DNA of 64,000 nucleotides from JAJFUI01 sp039698035 (GCA_039698035.1 JBDKSW010000011.1:248001-312000), one strand, 5' to 3'. Shown: positions 17,561 through 26,826, counted from the stretch's first letter. Notes: generated by a model not told the origin, from the letters alone. Translations and numbers: made by a program.

Positions 17561-19564
17561 TCATGGCGCCGACACGGCTGACGAGCCCTCCGCTGCGGCT
17601 TCGTACGGGCGGCCGGCAGGCTGGCCATCGTTACCCAGGTAGGCGGCCACCATGCGGAGCAACTGTCCGCGGTCGACCGGCTTGGAAATATAGTCTGTGC
17701 AGCCGGCATTGAGACATTGCTCGCGGTCGCCGCGCATGGCGTGGGCCGTCAGCGCGATGACTGGCACAACGAAACCCATGCGGCGAAGATGCCGCGTGGC
17801 GTCGTAGCCGTCGAGCACCGGCATCTGCATGTCCATGAGGACGCAATCGAATGGTCCTCCGGCATCGGTGGCCTGCCGTAATCGCTCGATGGCCGCTTGG
17901 CCGTTGTCGGCGATTTCGACGACCGCTCCGGCCCGTCTCAGGACGAAGGCAATCAACCGCTGGTTGTCCGGTCCGTCCTCGGCCAGCAAGACGCGACCGG
18001 AGAGATGAACGTCGGCGGCCGCATTCTCTGTGGCTTTCTGCTCGGCCGCTTGCGCGGCCTCGCAAAGGCCGCTCAACATGCGAACATCGGCAAGCGGTCC
18101 AGTCTCGATCGTCACCAGGAACCTGCTGCCTTTGCCAGGTTCGCTCTGAACGGTGACCTCGCCTCCCAGCATGCGTGTCAGCCGGCGGCTGATCGCCAGA
18201 CCAAGACCTGTGCCACCGAACCGTCGGGTCGTCGAGGTGTCGGCCTGCGAGAACGGTTCAAAGACGGAGGCCGCCTGCTCGGGAGTCATGCCGATGCCGG
18301 TGTCGACGATCTCGTAGCAGATCATCGGTCTCAACACCTGGGCCGAGGTGGCCATGCGTACGATGAGCCGGATGCCGCCGCGTTCGGTGAACTTGATGGC
18401 ATTGCCGACCAGATTCAGCAGGATTTGGTGCAATCGCGTGGGATCGCTTTGAATGGTCTCGGGGATGGCCCCTTGGTACTCGACCTGAAGATAGAGCCGC
18501 TTCTCGGTCGCGCGAGCGCGCATCAGGGAGGCCACTTCGTTGGCCACATGCCACGGCGAACAAGGAATTCGCTCGACGGTCATCTTGCCGGCTTCGATTT
18601 TCGAGATATCGAGGACATCGTTGATGATGCCCAGCAGATGCTGACCGTTGCGCCGAATGGTTTGGAGAAATTCATCTCGTTCACCGTTGTCGAGATCGGG
18701 CTGCAAGAGCAAGTCGGAATAGCCAAGGATGGCCGTCATGGGCGTGCGGATTTCGTGGCTCATGTTGGCCAGGAACTCGCTCTTGGTGCGGTTTGCCAGT
18801 TCAGCGGCCTCCTTGGCAACCCGCAACTCGGCCGTTCGCTCGACGACGCGGCCCTCCAATTCGTCGTGAGCATGCTTCAAGGCGTTGCGGCCCTGCTCGA
18901 CCTGGTCCAGCATGGCGTTGAAACCGTCGCTGACGACGCCCAACTCGTCGTTGCCCAGTTTCTCGACGCGGATCGAGTAGTCGTCCCCCTCGGTCACTCG
19001 GCGCATGGCCTCGACAAGGTTGGCGATGGGCTTGGTCACCAAGCGATGCAAGCGGCGGGCCAATGCGATGGAGACCGTCAAGGCAGCGGCCAGCACGAGG
19101 AGCGCGATCCGCAGATACTCCAACGCTTGTTGGCGCAACTCGCGCATATCCGCGAGAAGATGGATTGTGCCGATCTTGTCGCGTCCCACAACAATGTCTT
19201 GGGCGATGTCGACAAAATCGGGCCCGAGGGACTTGGTGTCGCGAGCCGCCGGCGGCAACGCATGGGCCGGATACGAGGCAAACAGCTTGCCATGCGCGTC
19301 GTACACGCCCGCGAACTGGATGGCCGGTTGTTGTTTAAGCGAGCCAAGCAACTCTGTGACCGTTTTCACGTCGTTGAACTCGACCGCGGCGGTTGTGTTT
19401 GCTCCGAGAATTGTGGCGATCGTCGAGAGTTCGCGGACTCTTGCCGCACGGATCGTCCAGGCGTTGTTGATGAAAAACGCGATGCACGACAACAACAAGG
19501 CCACGCCGGCGGCCACGGCCGTAAGCAAGGTGAGCTTTGAGTTGAGCGTGTGGCGAAATCTCAT
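17561..19564 (-). CDS. Hybrid sensor histidine kinase with CHASE8-like periplasmic domain
   Basis: 667 residues. Membrane helix 1 at about 12-33. Periplasmic region 34-148 resembling CHASE8, the domain of YfiN-type proteins (ATILGANTTAAVEFND, then FAGVYDAHGKLFASY). Membrane helix 2 at 150-168, HAMP 170-222, a short coiled coil, then HisKA with the phospho-acceptor His270 in FLANMSHEIRTP. The HATPase_c domain has NLVGNAIKFTERGG, DTGIGM and GTGLGLAISRRL. A C-terminal receiver has Asp578 in VLMDMQMPVLDG and Lys in YISKPVD. It starts five bases after yfiR stops and has a weak Shine-Dalgarno sequence, suggesting translational coupling. It likely senses a state of the neighbouring YfiR-like protein. 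Confidence 0.92.
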   Translation of the reverse strand: MRFRHTLNSKLTLLTAVAAGVALLLSCIAFFINNAWTIRAARVRELSTIATILGANTTAAVEFNDVKTVTELLGSLKQQPAIQFAGVYDAHGKLFASYPAHALPPAARDTKSLGPDFVDIAQDIVVGRDKIGTIHLLADMRELRQQALEYLRIALLVLAAALTVSIALARRLHRLVTKPIANLVEAMRRVTEGDDYSIRVEKLGNDELGVVSDGFNAMLDQVEQGRNALKHAHDELEGRVVERTAELRVAKEAAELANRTKSEFLANMSHEIRTPMTAILGYSDLLLQPDLDNGERDEFLQTIRRNGQHLLGIINDVLDISKIEAGKMTVERIPCSPWHVANEVASLMRARATEKRLYLQVEYQGAIPETIQSDPTRLHQILLNLVGNAIKFTERGGIRLIVRMATSAQVLRPMICYEIVDTGIGMTPEQAASVFEPFSQADTSTTRRFGGTGLGLAISRRLTRMLGGEVTVQSEPGKGSRFLVTIETGPLADVRMLSGLCEAAQAAEQKATENAAADVHLSGRVLLAEDGPDNQRLIAFVLRRAGAVVEIADNGQAAIERLRQATDAGGPFDCVLMDMQMPVLDGYDATRHLRRMGFVVPVIALTAHAMRGDREQCLNAGCTDYISKPVDRGQLLRMVAAYLGNDGQPAGRPYEAAAEGSSAVSAP

Positions 19565-19569
19565 CAGGA

Positions 19570-20202
19570 CTAATCTACAACATGGGCAACTTGGAGCAAC
19601 TTGGCACTAATAATCAGTCCCTCGCGTTGTGCCGCCTTTCGGGCGACCTGGATGCGCACTTTGTTGTTTTCAACGGTAAAGCGGATTGTTCCTCCCAAAT
19701 CGAGGAAGTCATCCGACTCACCGACCAAAAGACCTCCCCGTCCGGTGAGTCGCCGAACCACCTCCGACTGTGACTCCGGTGGCACGGAGCCGGGCAAAAA
19801 AAGGATGTGACACGCCTGCATCGCCCGGGGCGTCGGAAACCGTCGGATCTCGATCGGCCGGTTCTGGATCGTCTTGGACTGGGCAATCCGATCGAGGTCT
19901 GGAAGCGTCGGGTCGCCTTCCAAGACGCCGATCACGAACGGCGCCTTGGCATTGGGAAATGTCCTTGCGGGCCACTCGATGTACCGCCCAAACTGATACA
20001 AGTAGGCCGCCTTGATCGGGTACTCGCGGTTCGCCAGCGGCGGCGGCTCCTCCTCCTGGGCCATGAGAGCAATGCTCGACGCGGCCAGCAGCACAGCGCC
20101 GGCCAGCAGGCCGACCAGCGTCCACCGCAGCCACAAACCGCGTTGTACGGATGTGGCCAACGATGTGTCGGGCATCGGAGGATGGGCCAAGGAGCGTTTC
20201 AC
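19570..20202 (-). CDS. YfiR-like (DUF4154) periplasmic protein
   Basis: 210 residues. A membrane/signal segment at about 27-48 (WTLVGLLAGAVLLAASSIAL) is followed by a DUF4154 domain: KAAYLYQFGRYIEWPA, VIGVLEGDP, CHILFL, LLVGESDDFLDLGGTIRF and the closing NKVRIQVARKAAQREGLIIS. These match the YfiR family block by block. In Pseudomonas, YfiR is the periplasmic repressor that binds the CHASE8 domain of the cyclase YfiN. Here the CHASE8-type domain belongs to the hybrid kinase encoded five bases downstream, so an equivalent interaction is a reasonable inference. The gene lies between the TonB receptor and the kinase. Confidence 0.88.
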   Translation of the reverse strand: MKRSLAHPPMPDTSLATSVQRGLWLRWTLVGLLAGAVLLAASSIALMAQEEEPPPLANREYPIKAAYLYQFGRYIEWPARTFPNAKAPFVIGVLEGDPTLPDLDRIAQSKTIQNRPIEIRRFPTPRAMQACHILFLPGSVPPESQSEVVRRLTGRGGLLVGESDDFLDLGGTIRFTVENNKVRIQVARKAAQREGLIISAKLLQVAHVVD

Positions 20203-20263
20203 GGTCGTTGATTCTTAGGCTCGTCCAAGTTGTCTCGGGGTTGCTTTCTCTCCCTCAAGCGGG

Positions 20264-20280
20264 TGCCGGGAGTCCCGGCA
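20264..20280 (-). promoter_or_regulatory. Intercistronic hairpin between receptor and yfiR-like gene
   Basis: TGCCGGGAGTCCCGGCA is a perfect seven-base-pair stem with a three-base loop, 22 bases after the receptor stop and 61 bases before the YfiR-like start. No T-run follows, so a full intrinsic terminator is unlikely. It could stabilise the receptor message or lower expression of the two signalling genes. Confidence 0.5.
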
Positions 20281-20302
20281 AACAGGCCAATTTCGAGTTG
20301 CC

Positions 20303-22303
20303 TCAATAGCGCCACGAGACCATCCCATACACACCCGGTTTGACCTCAGTGGCCTTCACGCCGAGTGCGTCGTAGAACTCGTAGTGACGGCCGTCGAACA
20401 GGTTCTGGCCGACCACCGACATCTCGAACCGGCGTGTCGGTCGCCACGCGACTCGGATGTCGCCCACGAAATACTTTTGCACTCCCATGGCAAGCGAATC
20501 GACGTAGCGAAACATCAGGTCAAAAGTGACGTCGTGGCCAAGATCCCAGCCAGATTGGAAATAAAACATGTTTCGTGGATTGGCTCCAGCGGGAAACTCG
20601 TACATGTAGGGCATGGGCACCGTCAGGCATTCGATGAAAAAGGAATATGAACCGGTGAGACGCCAGCCTGGAGCGACCTGATACGTCGTGTTGTACTCGA
20701 ACCCGTAGGTGTCGGCGTCTCCGACGTTGGCATAGCCCTGGGCGGACATCGTCGCGGTGGCGATGAGGTTGTTGTAACGGTTGTAGAAGACGGCCAACTC
20801 CCAGAAGCACCGCTCGGTCGCTTGGCGGCGGTATCCAATTTCATAAGACAACAACGTTTCGGAGTCCAGGTCTTCGTGCGTATTGGCCCGTTCCTTGAGC
20901 GACGGCGTGCGAACCGCCCGGGTAATGGCACCCCACCACGAGGTTCGCTCGTCGGGCGTGTAGGCCAGCTTGGCCGACGGCTGGTACTCGAAGTTCGTAA
21001 TGTTGTTGTGATCGAACTTCGAACCCGCCGTAAAGAACAGCCTGTCTTCGACGAGGGTGATCGTGTCCTGAAAGAAGTAACTTGGAATCTTTTCGGTGTC
21101 GAGATTGGTGATGCCTGGCGACGGCGGTTGCCAACCGCCGCTGGTCAAATTGAAAAGGAGTTCCTCGTTGTCGTTACGATACCCGCACCCCCAGACGATG
21201 TCGTGACGATTGCGTTTCGCGTGGTATTGGAAGTCCACGTCGAAATTCGTGTTGCATTCCCTGACCTGTTCGCTATCGCCATAGGGTTCGTAGTAGTACG
21301 CCTGGACGGCCCAATCGGTATCGGGGTCGGTCTGGTGCGCCCAACGGCTCATCAGGGTTCGTCGGGAGAAATCGCTCGGAGTGAATTGCTCCATCATGGC
21401 CGTGTAGCCCTGATATCCGGATCTTCCGTCGACGAAGTCTCCCTGACAGGTGATCGTGTCTTCGCGTGTTGGCGTCCAATCGGCGCGGAAACCGCCCTGA
21501 GCATAGCGATAGGAGTCCACCGCGCGGTCGCCCGGGTTAGGCACATAGCCGCAGTTATCATCCGCATTGCTGCCCCACACTCGGTAGGCAACATCGCCCG
21601 ACTGACCCCCGACCCGGAGATTGGAGAACTGGCGATGTTCGGTGCCGCCGCCAACGTCGGCGTAGACGCCCTTAGTGTCTTTCGAGGACTTCGTAATGAT
21701 GTTGATGACGCCGTTGACGGCGTTATTGCCCCACAACGAGCCACCGGGACCGCGAATGACTTCGATCCGCTCGACGTCTTCGAGCATCACCGGATCGCGT
21801 TCCCAGAAGACTCCTGAGTGCAGCGGGGAGTAGATGGCCACGCCATCGATTTGCACGAGCAGTTTGTTGGCGAACCGGCCATTGAAGCCGCGGATCGAAA
21901 TGGCCCAGGTGCTTGCATTGATTTGGGCCACGTCAACGCCAGGCACCGTGCGCAGCACTTCGGGCACGTTCCGAGCGCCGCAACGGCGGATCATCTCGTT
22001 GGTCACCACGTAGACGGCCGCGGGCGTCCGGGCAATTGGTTCGGCCGTTCGCGACACGGAAGTCACTTCGGCTGCCATCGAGGTGCCGGCCGGGACCGTG
22101 ACCGGCGTGTTGGCGAGCTGTTCGAGGTCAAGGTTCAGGATGTCTTTGGCGTCGGTCGGCTTGTCGACCTGCGGCGGTGATGCCGTCTGGTCTGCCGACG
22201 TCTGCTGCCCCACGGAGACGTGGGCCGCCAAGCTGATTAAGATCGCGCCGATCAGAGCCGCTGCCATTCGCGACCCGTCGCCCGCCCACCGATCGCCCAT
22301 CAT
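20303..22303 (-). CDS. TonB-dependent outer-membrane receptor
   Basis: 666 residues from the first of two adjacent ATGs at 22303; a strong GGGAGG lies a few bases upstream. A signal peptide ends near residue 33. A short segment DILNLDLEQLANTPVTV precedes the plug domain (about 80-205), which has AVYVVTNEMIRRCGARNVPEVL, SIRGFNGRFANKLLV, VERIEVIRGPGGSLWGNNAV and GVINIITK. The rest is a beta-barrel ending in aromatic SWRY, as expected for outer-membrane assembly. This receptor subgroup is often found beside DUF4154 and hybrid kinase genes. No substrate can be named: no cobalamin riboswitch or Fur-like site was seen upstream. It is the first gene of the signalling cluster. Confidence 0.92.
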   Translation of the reverse strand: MMGDRWAGDGSRMAAALIGAILISLAAHVSVGQQTSADQTASPPQVDKPTDAKDILNLDLEQLANTPVTVPAGTSMAAEVTSVSRTAEPIARTPAAVYVVTNEMIRRCGARNVPEVLRTVPGVDVAQINASTWAISIRGFNGRFANKLLVQIDGVAIYSPLHSGVFWERDPVMLEDVERIEVIRGPGGSLWGNNAVNGVINIITKSSKDTKGVYADVGGGTEHRQFSNLRVGGQSGDVAYRVWGSNADDNCGYVPNPGDRAVDSYRYAQGGFRADWTPTREDTITCQGDFVDGRSGYQGYTAMMEQFTPSDFSRRTLMSRWAHQTDPDTDWAVQAYYYEPYGDSEQVRECNTNFDVDFQYHAKRNRHDIVWGCGYRNDNEELLFNLTSGGWQPPSPGITNLDTEKIPSYFFQDTITLVEDRLFFTAGSKFDHNNITNFEYQPSAKLAYTPDERTSWWGAITRAVRTPSLKERANTHEDLDSETLLSYEIGYRRQATERCFWELAVFYNRYNNLIATATMSAQGYANVGDADTYGFEYNTTYQVAPGWRLTGSYSFFIECLTVPMPYMYEFPAGANPRNMFYFQSGWDLGHDVTFDLMFRYVDSLAMGVQKYFVGDIRVAWRPTRRFEMSVVGQNLFDGRHYEFYDALGVKATEVKPGVYGMVSWRY

Positions 22304-22617
22304 CTGCCTCCCTGCGAACGTCGGGCAACCCGCCCGCTTCGTCGCCGGCAAGCAGCCCCCCCGACGGAGCAGCGACCGTTTGGCGTCGAAACGCTGCCCC
22401 GCTATTTCGGTTCGTCGGCTGCGCGCCGCGCGGCATTTTCGGCTAAGTCAAACGGCGGCGACTTTTTCGCATTGCCGCCACCTCAGCGGTGGTCGGCGGG
22501 CAACCCGGCCGGCTTGGTTCGGATCGCAATCGAGGCGGCATCGCGACGAACCAGGGCGACGAGGCTAGCACCGGAGCGGTAGCTCCGTCTGTGGCCACGT
22601 TGCGAGGACCGCAAGAG
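22304..22617. other. Gene-free leader between aminotransferase stop and receptor start
   Basis: 314 bases with no credible gene. Two hairpins were seen: CGGAGC at 22572 with GCTCCG at 22582 around a GGTA loop, and a GGCGGC/GCCGCC stem in the middle of the gap. Neither is followed by a T-run. The receptor's Shine-Dalgarno sequence is at the left end. No known riboswitch core was recognised. Confidence 0.5.
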
Positions 22618-23847
22618 CTACCTTCCGAGGCAGCGGCCGATTTGTCGTACGGCCTGACGTAGCCGGTTTTCGTTCTCGACGAGCGCCAGGCGGAGGAAGC
22701 CCTCGCCGGCCGGGCCGAAACCAGCGCCCGGACTGACGGCCACATCGCCTTCCTGGAGCATCTTCATCGCGAAGTCGATGGAATTAAGCTCGGAAGCCCA
22801 GGGTTCGGGGATCTTCGCCCAGACGAACATGGTGGCCTTCGGGCGTTCGACGGGCCAGCCGATCCGTTCGAGGCCCTCGCAAAGGACATCGCGGCGGCGC
22901 TGGTAGACGGCCGCCTGGGCTTCGACGGCGGCGTCCGTGTGACGCAGGGCCATGATGGCGGCGATCTGAATGGGCCGGAACATGCCATAGTCGTAGTAGC
23001 TCTTGATCGTCGAAAGGGCCCGCAGCATCTCGGCGTTGCCGGCCGCGAAGCCGACGCGCCAGCCGGCCATGTTGTAGCCCTTGCTCATCGTCGTGAATTC
23101 GACACCCACGTCGATGGCGCCGGGCGCGGCCAAAAAACTGGGCGTTTGGTAGCCGTCGAACGTCACGTCGGCATAGGCCAAGTCGCTGATGACCATGAAG
23201 CCGTACTTCTTGGCCAGCTTCACGACCTCGACGTAGAACTCCGGATCGACGACCGCTGTGCTCGGGTTGTGCGGGTAGTTCATGATCAGCAGCTTGGGCC
23301 GAGGGACCAAGTGCCGGCACGTGTAGTCGATGTTGGCCAGCAGCTTCGCGCTGTCGGCCACTTCCAGCAGGATGGCGTTGGCGGCGGCCATCGCCACCGC
23401 ATAGAGATGGGCCGGATAGCTGGGCGCGGGCACGATGGCCGTATCGCCGGGGCCGACCAGCGCCAGGCACATGTGGCTGAAGCCTTCCTTGGAACCGAGG
23501 CAGGCGATGACTTCCGACTGTGGATCGAGATGCACGCCGTAGTGCGTGAAATATTTCGCGGCGGCCTCGCGGCGAAGGCTGAGAATGCCCTGGGCAGGGC
23601 TGTAGCCGTGGTTCTTCAGGTCGCGGGCAGCCTCGACCAGCTTGTCGATCACCAGGTCCTGAGGCGGATCGCTCGGGTTGCCCATGCCCAGGTCGATCAC
23701 GTCGCGGCCTGCCCTGCGCTGCTCGTACATCAGTCGATTGATGCGTGCGAACAGATAGGGCGGCAGCCGGCGGATGCGTTCGGCCACTTCGATGGTGAAG
23801 GGCCGGTTTTGGACAATCGGTTCGGCGTCTTGGTTGATTTCAGACAT
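22618..23847 (-). CDS. PLP-dependent class I/II aminotransferase, AlaC/DAP-aminotransferase-like
   Basis: 409 residues, fold-type I. VIDLGMGNPSDPP begins the substrate-binding N-terminus, the aspartate/tyrosine PLP contacts lie around MNYPHNPSTAVV (189-200) and ISDLAYADV (220-228), and the Schiff-base Lys256 sits in TMSKGYNMAGWRVGF. The sequence style (LPPYLFARINRL, GYSPAQGI) resembles AlaC glutamate-pyruvate aminotransferases and LL-diaminopimelate aminotransferases. Both families look alike by eye, so alanine synthesis or lysine/peptidoglycan precursor supply are both possible. It starts six bases before the HIT-protein stop, so the two minus-strand genes are probably co-transcribed, HIT first. 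Confidence 0.87.
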   Translation of the reverse strand: MSEINQDAEPIVQNRPFTIEVAERIRRLPPYLFARINRLMYEQRRAGRDVIDLGMGNPSDPPQDLVIDKLVEAARDLKNHGYSPAQGILSLRREAAAKYFTHYGVHLDPQSEVIACLGSKEGFSHMCLALVGPGDTAIVPAPSYPAHLYAVAMAAANAILLEVADSAKLLANIDYTCRHLVPRPKLLIMNYPHNPSTAVVDPEFYVEVVKLAKKYGFMVISDLAYADVTFDGYQTPSFLAAPGAIDVGVEFTTMSKGYNMAGWRVGFAAGNAEMLRALSTIKSYYDYGMFRPIQIAAIMALRHTDAAVEAQAAVYQRRRDVLCEGLERIGWPVERPKATMFVWAKIPEPWASELNSIDFAMKMLQEGDVAVSPGAGFGPAGEGFLRLALVENENRLRQAVRQIGRCLGR

Positions 23848-23853
23848 GGCCGC

Positions 23854-24390
23854 TCATTCTGGATGTTTCAACTCGGTGGTGAGCAACTCCCACAGGGCTT
23901 CGAGCGACTGGGGAATCGTGTGGACTCCGGCAATGGTGGGCATGAAATTCGTGTCGCCAACCCAGCGGGGCACGATGTGCCAATGCAGATGGCCCGGCAC
24001 ACCCGCGCCGGCTGGGCGGCCGAGGTTCAAGCCGACGTTGAACCCCTGCGGTTGCAGGACACGCTCTAGGACGCCAACCATCTGGGTGATTTTGCGAGAC
24101 AGCTCGACCTCGACCTCGGGGCCCAGTTCGTCGAGCCGAGCGACGTGCCGCCGAGGCGCGACGAGCAGGTGCCCGTTGTTGTAGGGATACCGATTTAGGA
24201 GGGTCACCGTATGCGGCCCACGGTCGACGACCATTCGACGGCGTTGCTGGCCCTCATCGGCCGTCTGACACAAAAAGCAGAGCGGATCGGACCCAGGCAG
24301 CAGGTTTTCGGGCGAGGGCGCGTCATCGGCGTCCTGCTGACCAAGGATGTATTCCAAACGCCAAGGAGCCCAAAGTTGTTCGTTCGACAA
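23854..24390 (-). CDS. HIT-family nucleotide hydrolase/phosphorylase, TTG start
   Basis: 178 residues from a TTG codon at 24390. This start is preferred because a GGGGGAGG sequence lies eight bases upstream and the family homology begins right there (SNEQLWAPWRLEYI). The longer ATG-initiated frame adds 67 residues without homology. The histidine-triad motif GHLHWHIVPRW supplies H-x-H-x-H. An FLCQ cysteine and the RYPYNNGHLLVAPRRHV block match the Ap4A phosphorylase/HIT subgroup that cleaves dinucleoside polyphosphates or AMP-lysine-type substrates. It lies upstream of the aminotransferase on the same strand and diverges from scpA. Confidence 0.88.
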   Translation of the reverse strand: MSNEQLWAPWRLEYILGQQDADDAPSPENLLPGSDPLCFLCQTADEGQQRRRMVVDRGPHTVTLLNRYPYNNGHLLVAPRRHVARLDELGPEVEVELSRKITQMVGVLERVLQPQGFNVGLNLGRPAGAGVPGHLHWHIVPRWVGDTNFMPTIAGVHTIPQSLEALWELLTTELKHPE

Positions 24391-24673
24391 AGATTGTGCC
24401 TCCCCCTCAATGGAAAGGAAATCATCGTTTTGCCAGTTTAGCCAAGCTGCCGCCGTCGGACAAGCGTCGTACCCGACGTGGCGACCTTCAAGTTGTATCG
24501 CCTTTGCAGTCGAAAAGCATGATAGCGGTCGGGGGGCCTTTGCCGCGTGTGCGCCCGCCATACGCTCCCGCCTAACGTTCCGCGTTGGCATACTAGGCAG
24601 CTTAAGTCGACATTTACGATGCGGCTGCCCGGCCGATTCACCAAGCCCGACCTGAACCGCAAACGCAAACCGA

Positions 24674-25450
24674 ATGCCTGACTTTCGCGTTGACCTGAGC
24701 GTGTTTCGCGGTCCCTTGGACCTGTTGCTTTACTTGGTGCGAAAGCACGAAGTGGAGATCACGGATATTCCCGTTGCCACGATCACCGACCAGTACCTCG
24801 ACTATCTGGCCGTGCTCGAACAGTTGGACGTCAACGCGGTCGGCGATTTCGTGGGCGTCGCCAGCCTGCTGATCGAAATCAAGTCGCAGCAGGTGCTGCC
24901 GCGCTGCGACGAAGTCGAGGGGGATGTCGAAGACCCGCGTCAGGAGCTGGTTCGCCGCCTGCTGGAATACAAGAAGTATCGTGACGCGGCCAGCATGTTG
25001 GAGGAACGGGGCCGCCAGTGGCAGCAGTGCTATGCGCGGCTCACCAGCGATGCCCCGCCGCGTGAACGACGCATCGACGATGAACCGATCCACGAGGTCG
25101 AGTTGTGGGACCTGGTCAGCGCGTTTGGCCGCATCATGCGCGAAACCGAAGCCGCACGGCCGTCGAACATCGTCTACGACGACACGCCGATCCACGTCTT
25201 CATGAGCCGAATCCACGGCCGGCTGCTGGAGAAGGGCGAACTGCGGTTCCGCGAGCTGTTTCAGCCGACGATGCACAAGTCGACGCTCATCGGAATTTTT
25301 TTGGCCATCCTCGAACTGGTCCGACATCATCATATCCGCGTGGACCAGAGCAATTTGTTCGGCGAGATCGTCATCCTGCCGATGAGCGAGGGGGCCTCGC
25401 TCGACTTGTCCGACGTCGATGAGTACGAACACGCCGCCTCGGCGGAATGA
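24674..25450 (+). CDS. scpA: ScpA, segregation and condensation protein A
   Basis: 258 residues, the usual ScpA size. The kleisin N-terminus is clear: VDLSVFRGPLDLLLYLVRKH at residues 5-24, then ITDIPVATITDQYLDYL and GDFVGVASLLIEIKSQ, the SMC-neck-binding helices. The C-terminal winged-helix part includes STLIGIFLAILELVR and a final EYEHAA. ScpA joins the SMC dimer and ScpB in chromosome condensation. No scpB or smc gene is in this window. It diverges from the HIT gene across 283 bases; the following 100 bases separate it from the alcohol dehydrogenase. Confidence 0.95.
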   Translation: MPDFRVDLSVFRGPLDLLLYLVRKHEVEITDIPVATITDQYLDYLAVLEQLDVNAVGDFVGVASLLIEIKSQQVLPRCDEVEGDVEDPRQELVRRLLEYKKYRDAASMLEERGRQWQQCYARLTSDAPPRERRIDDEPIHEVELWDLVSAFGRIMRETEAARPSNIVYDDTPIHVFMSRIHGRLLEKGELRFRELFQPTMHKSTLIGIFLAILELVRHHHIRVDQSNLFGEIVILPMSEGASLDLSDVDEYEHAASAE

Positions 25451-25550
25451 CCGTCCGCTTTCAGCGATCCGTGGCCGCCTCGGGGCTTGAAAGGCGGACG
25501 CCGCGTGTTACGATTGCAGTGGCAGGAATCCGCTGGTCGCGAGGAATGCG

Positions 25551-26573
25551 ATGCAGGCCATGATGCTTACGCGGATCGCGCCGGTCGAGTCCGCGCCGTT
25601 GCAGTGGATCGAAACGCCGACGCCCGAGCCAGGGCCGGGCGAAGCGCGAATTCGTGTCAGTTGCTGCGCCGTTTGTCGGACCGATCTGCACGTCATCGAA
25701 GGCGACCTGCCGCAACACAAATCGCCCGTGATCCCCGGGCATCAGATTGTCGGCGTGATCGACAAGCTGGGGCCATCGTTGGCCGGTGCGACGTGCGAAC
25801 TGCAACTGGGCCAGCGCGTGGGCGTCGCCTGGTTGCGGCACACTTGCGGACGATGTCGCTTCTGCGAGCACGGGCAGGAAAACCTTTGCGAGTCGGCCCT
25901 GTTCACCGGCTACGACGCCGACGGCGGTTACGCCCAATACACGGTAGCCCCAACCGATTTCGTCTACGCACTGCCCGAGCGGTCCGCCGGCTTCAGCAAC
26001 ATCGAGGCCGCGCCGCTATTGTGTTCGGGCATCATTGGTTACCGCGCCTTGCGACGCTGCAACGCGCGACCGGGCTGCCGGCTGGCCCTATACGGCTTCG
26101 GTTCTTCGGCCCACGTTGTGATTCAGATCGCGCTGCATCGCGGCTGCGAGGTCTATGTCGTGACGCGCGGCGAAAACCACCGGCAGTTGGCCTTGCGCAT
26201 GGGGGCCATCTGGGCCGGCGAGTGTGCGGCCGACCTGCCGGTCAAGGTGGACAGCGCGATCCTGTTCGCACCAGCCGGCGAATTGGTGCCGGCCGCGCTC
26301 GAAAAGCTCGACCAGGGCGGCGCGCTCTCGCTGGCCGGAATCTACATGACGCCCATTCCCGAAATGGACTACATGCGTTATCTGTTTCACGAGCGCGACA
26401 TCCATTCCGTCACCTGCAACACGCGGCAGGACGGTCGCGAGCTGCTGGCCGAGGCCGCCGCCATTCCCATTCGGCCACGGACGACCGTCTACGCGCTGGC
26501 CGACGCCAATCGGGCCCTGCTGGACCTGAAGCAGGACCGAATCAGCGGGACGGGCGTTCTGGTTGTCGACTAG
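25551..26573 (+). CDS. Zinc-dependent medium-chain alcohol dehydrogenase
   Basis: 340 residues. MDR fold: catalytic zinc residues in SCCAVCRTDLHVIEGD and GHQIVGVI. The structural zinc site is the four-cysteine lobe TCGRCRFCEHGQENLC. The NAD(P) Rossmann segment is ALYGFGSSAHVVIQIA. The sequence style, including AWLRHTCGRCRFC and CNTRQDGRELLAEAA, is that of AdhA-like enzymes acting on primary alcohols or aldehydes; exact substrate unknown. A GAGG Shine-Dalgarno sequence precedes the ATG. It stands alone, with 253 bases to the peroxiredoxin gene. Confidence 0.92.
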   Translation: MQAMMLTRIAPVESAPLQWIETPTPEPGPGEARIRVSCCAVCRTDLHVIEGDLPQHKSPVIPGHQIVGVIDKLGPSLAGATCELQLGQRVGVAWLRHTCGRCRFCEHGQENLCESALFTGYDADGGYAQYTVAPTDFVYALPERSAGFSNIEAAPLLCSGIIGYRALRRCNARPGCRLALYGFGSSAHVVIQIALHRGCEVYVVTRGENHRQLALRMGAIWAGECAADLPVKVDSAILFAPAGELVPAALEKLDQGGALSLAGIYMTPIPEMDYMRYLFHERDIHSVTCNTRQDGRELLAEAAAIPIRPRTTVYALADANRALLDLKQDRISGTGVLVVD

Positions 26574-26713
26574 CGTGTGGGCCGTGGATCTTGCAGACCA
26601 ACGGGTCCTGATTCGCTCGCGCGTTGCTGGCAAGAGCCTGAGCAGGACGAAGTGTCCCGGGGACGCAACTTCCGGCCGGCCCACATGTTCTGGCCGCCGA
26701 CGAGACGCTTCTG

Positions 26714-26719
26714 TAGAAT
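26714..26719 (+). promoter_or_regulatory. Candidate -10 element upstream of the peroxiredoxin gene
   Basis: TAGAAT preceded directly by TG, 107 bases before the peroxiredoxin ATG. No good -35 was found. The rest of the 253-base gap after the alcohol dehydrogenase shows no gene. Confidence 0.3.
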
Positions 26720-26826
26720 GCGTGCACAGCAGCCCGCAGGACGGGGAACCGATGGCTCGGCGGCAACATGGCGACGGGTCTGAAGTGTTCCTTCTGGGGC
26801 TTCACCAACACACCGGAGGTGTCATC

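Noticed and set aside
17897..19540. A 547-codon open frame opposite the hybrid kinase
   Set aside because: Shadow frame in GC-rich coding sequence; the kinase reading has all its domain motifs.
22304..22617. A cobalamin or c-di-GMP riboswitch upstream of the TonB receptor
   Set aside because: The conserved cores of these riboswitches were looked for on the minus strand and not found.
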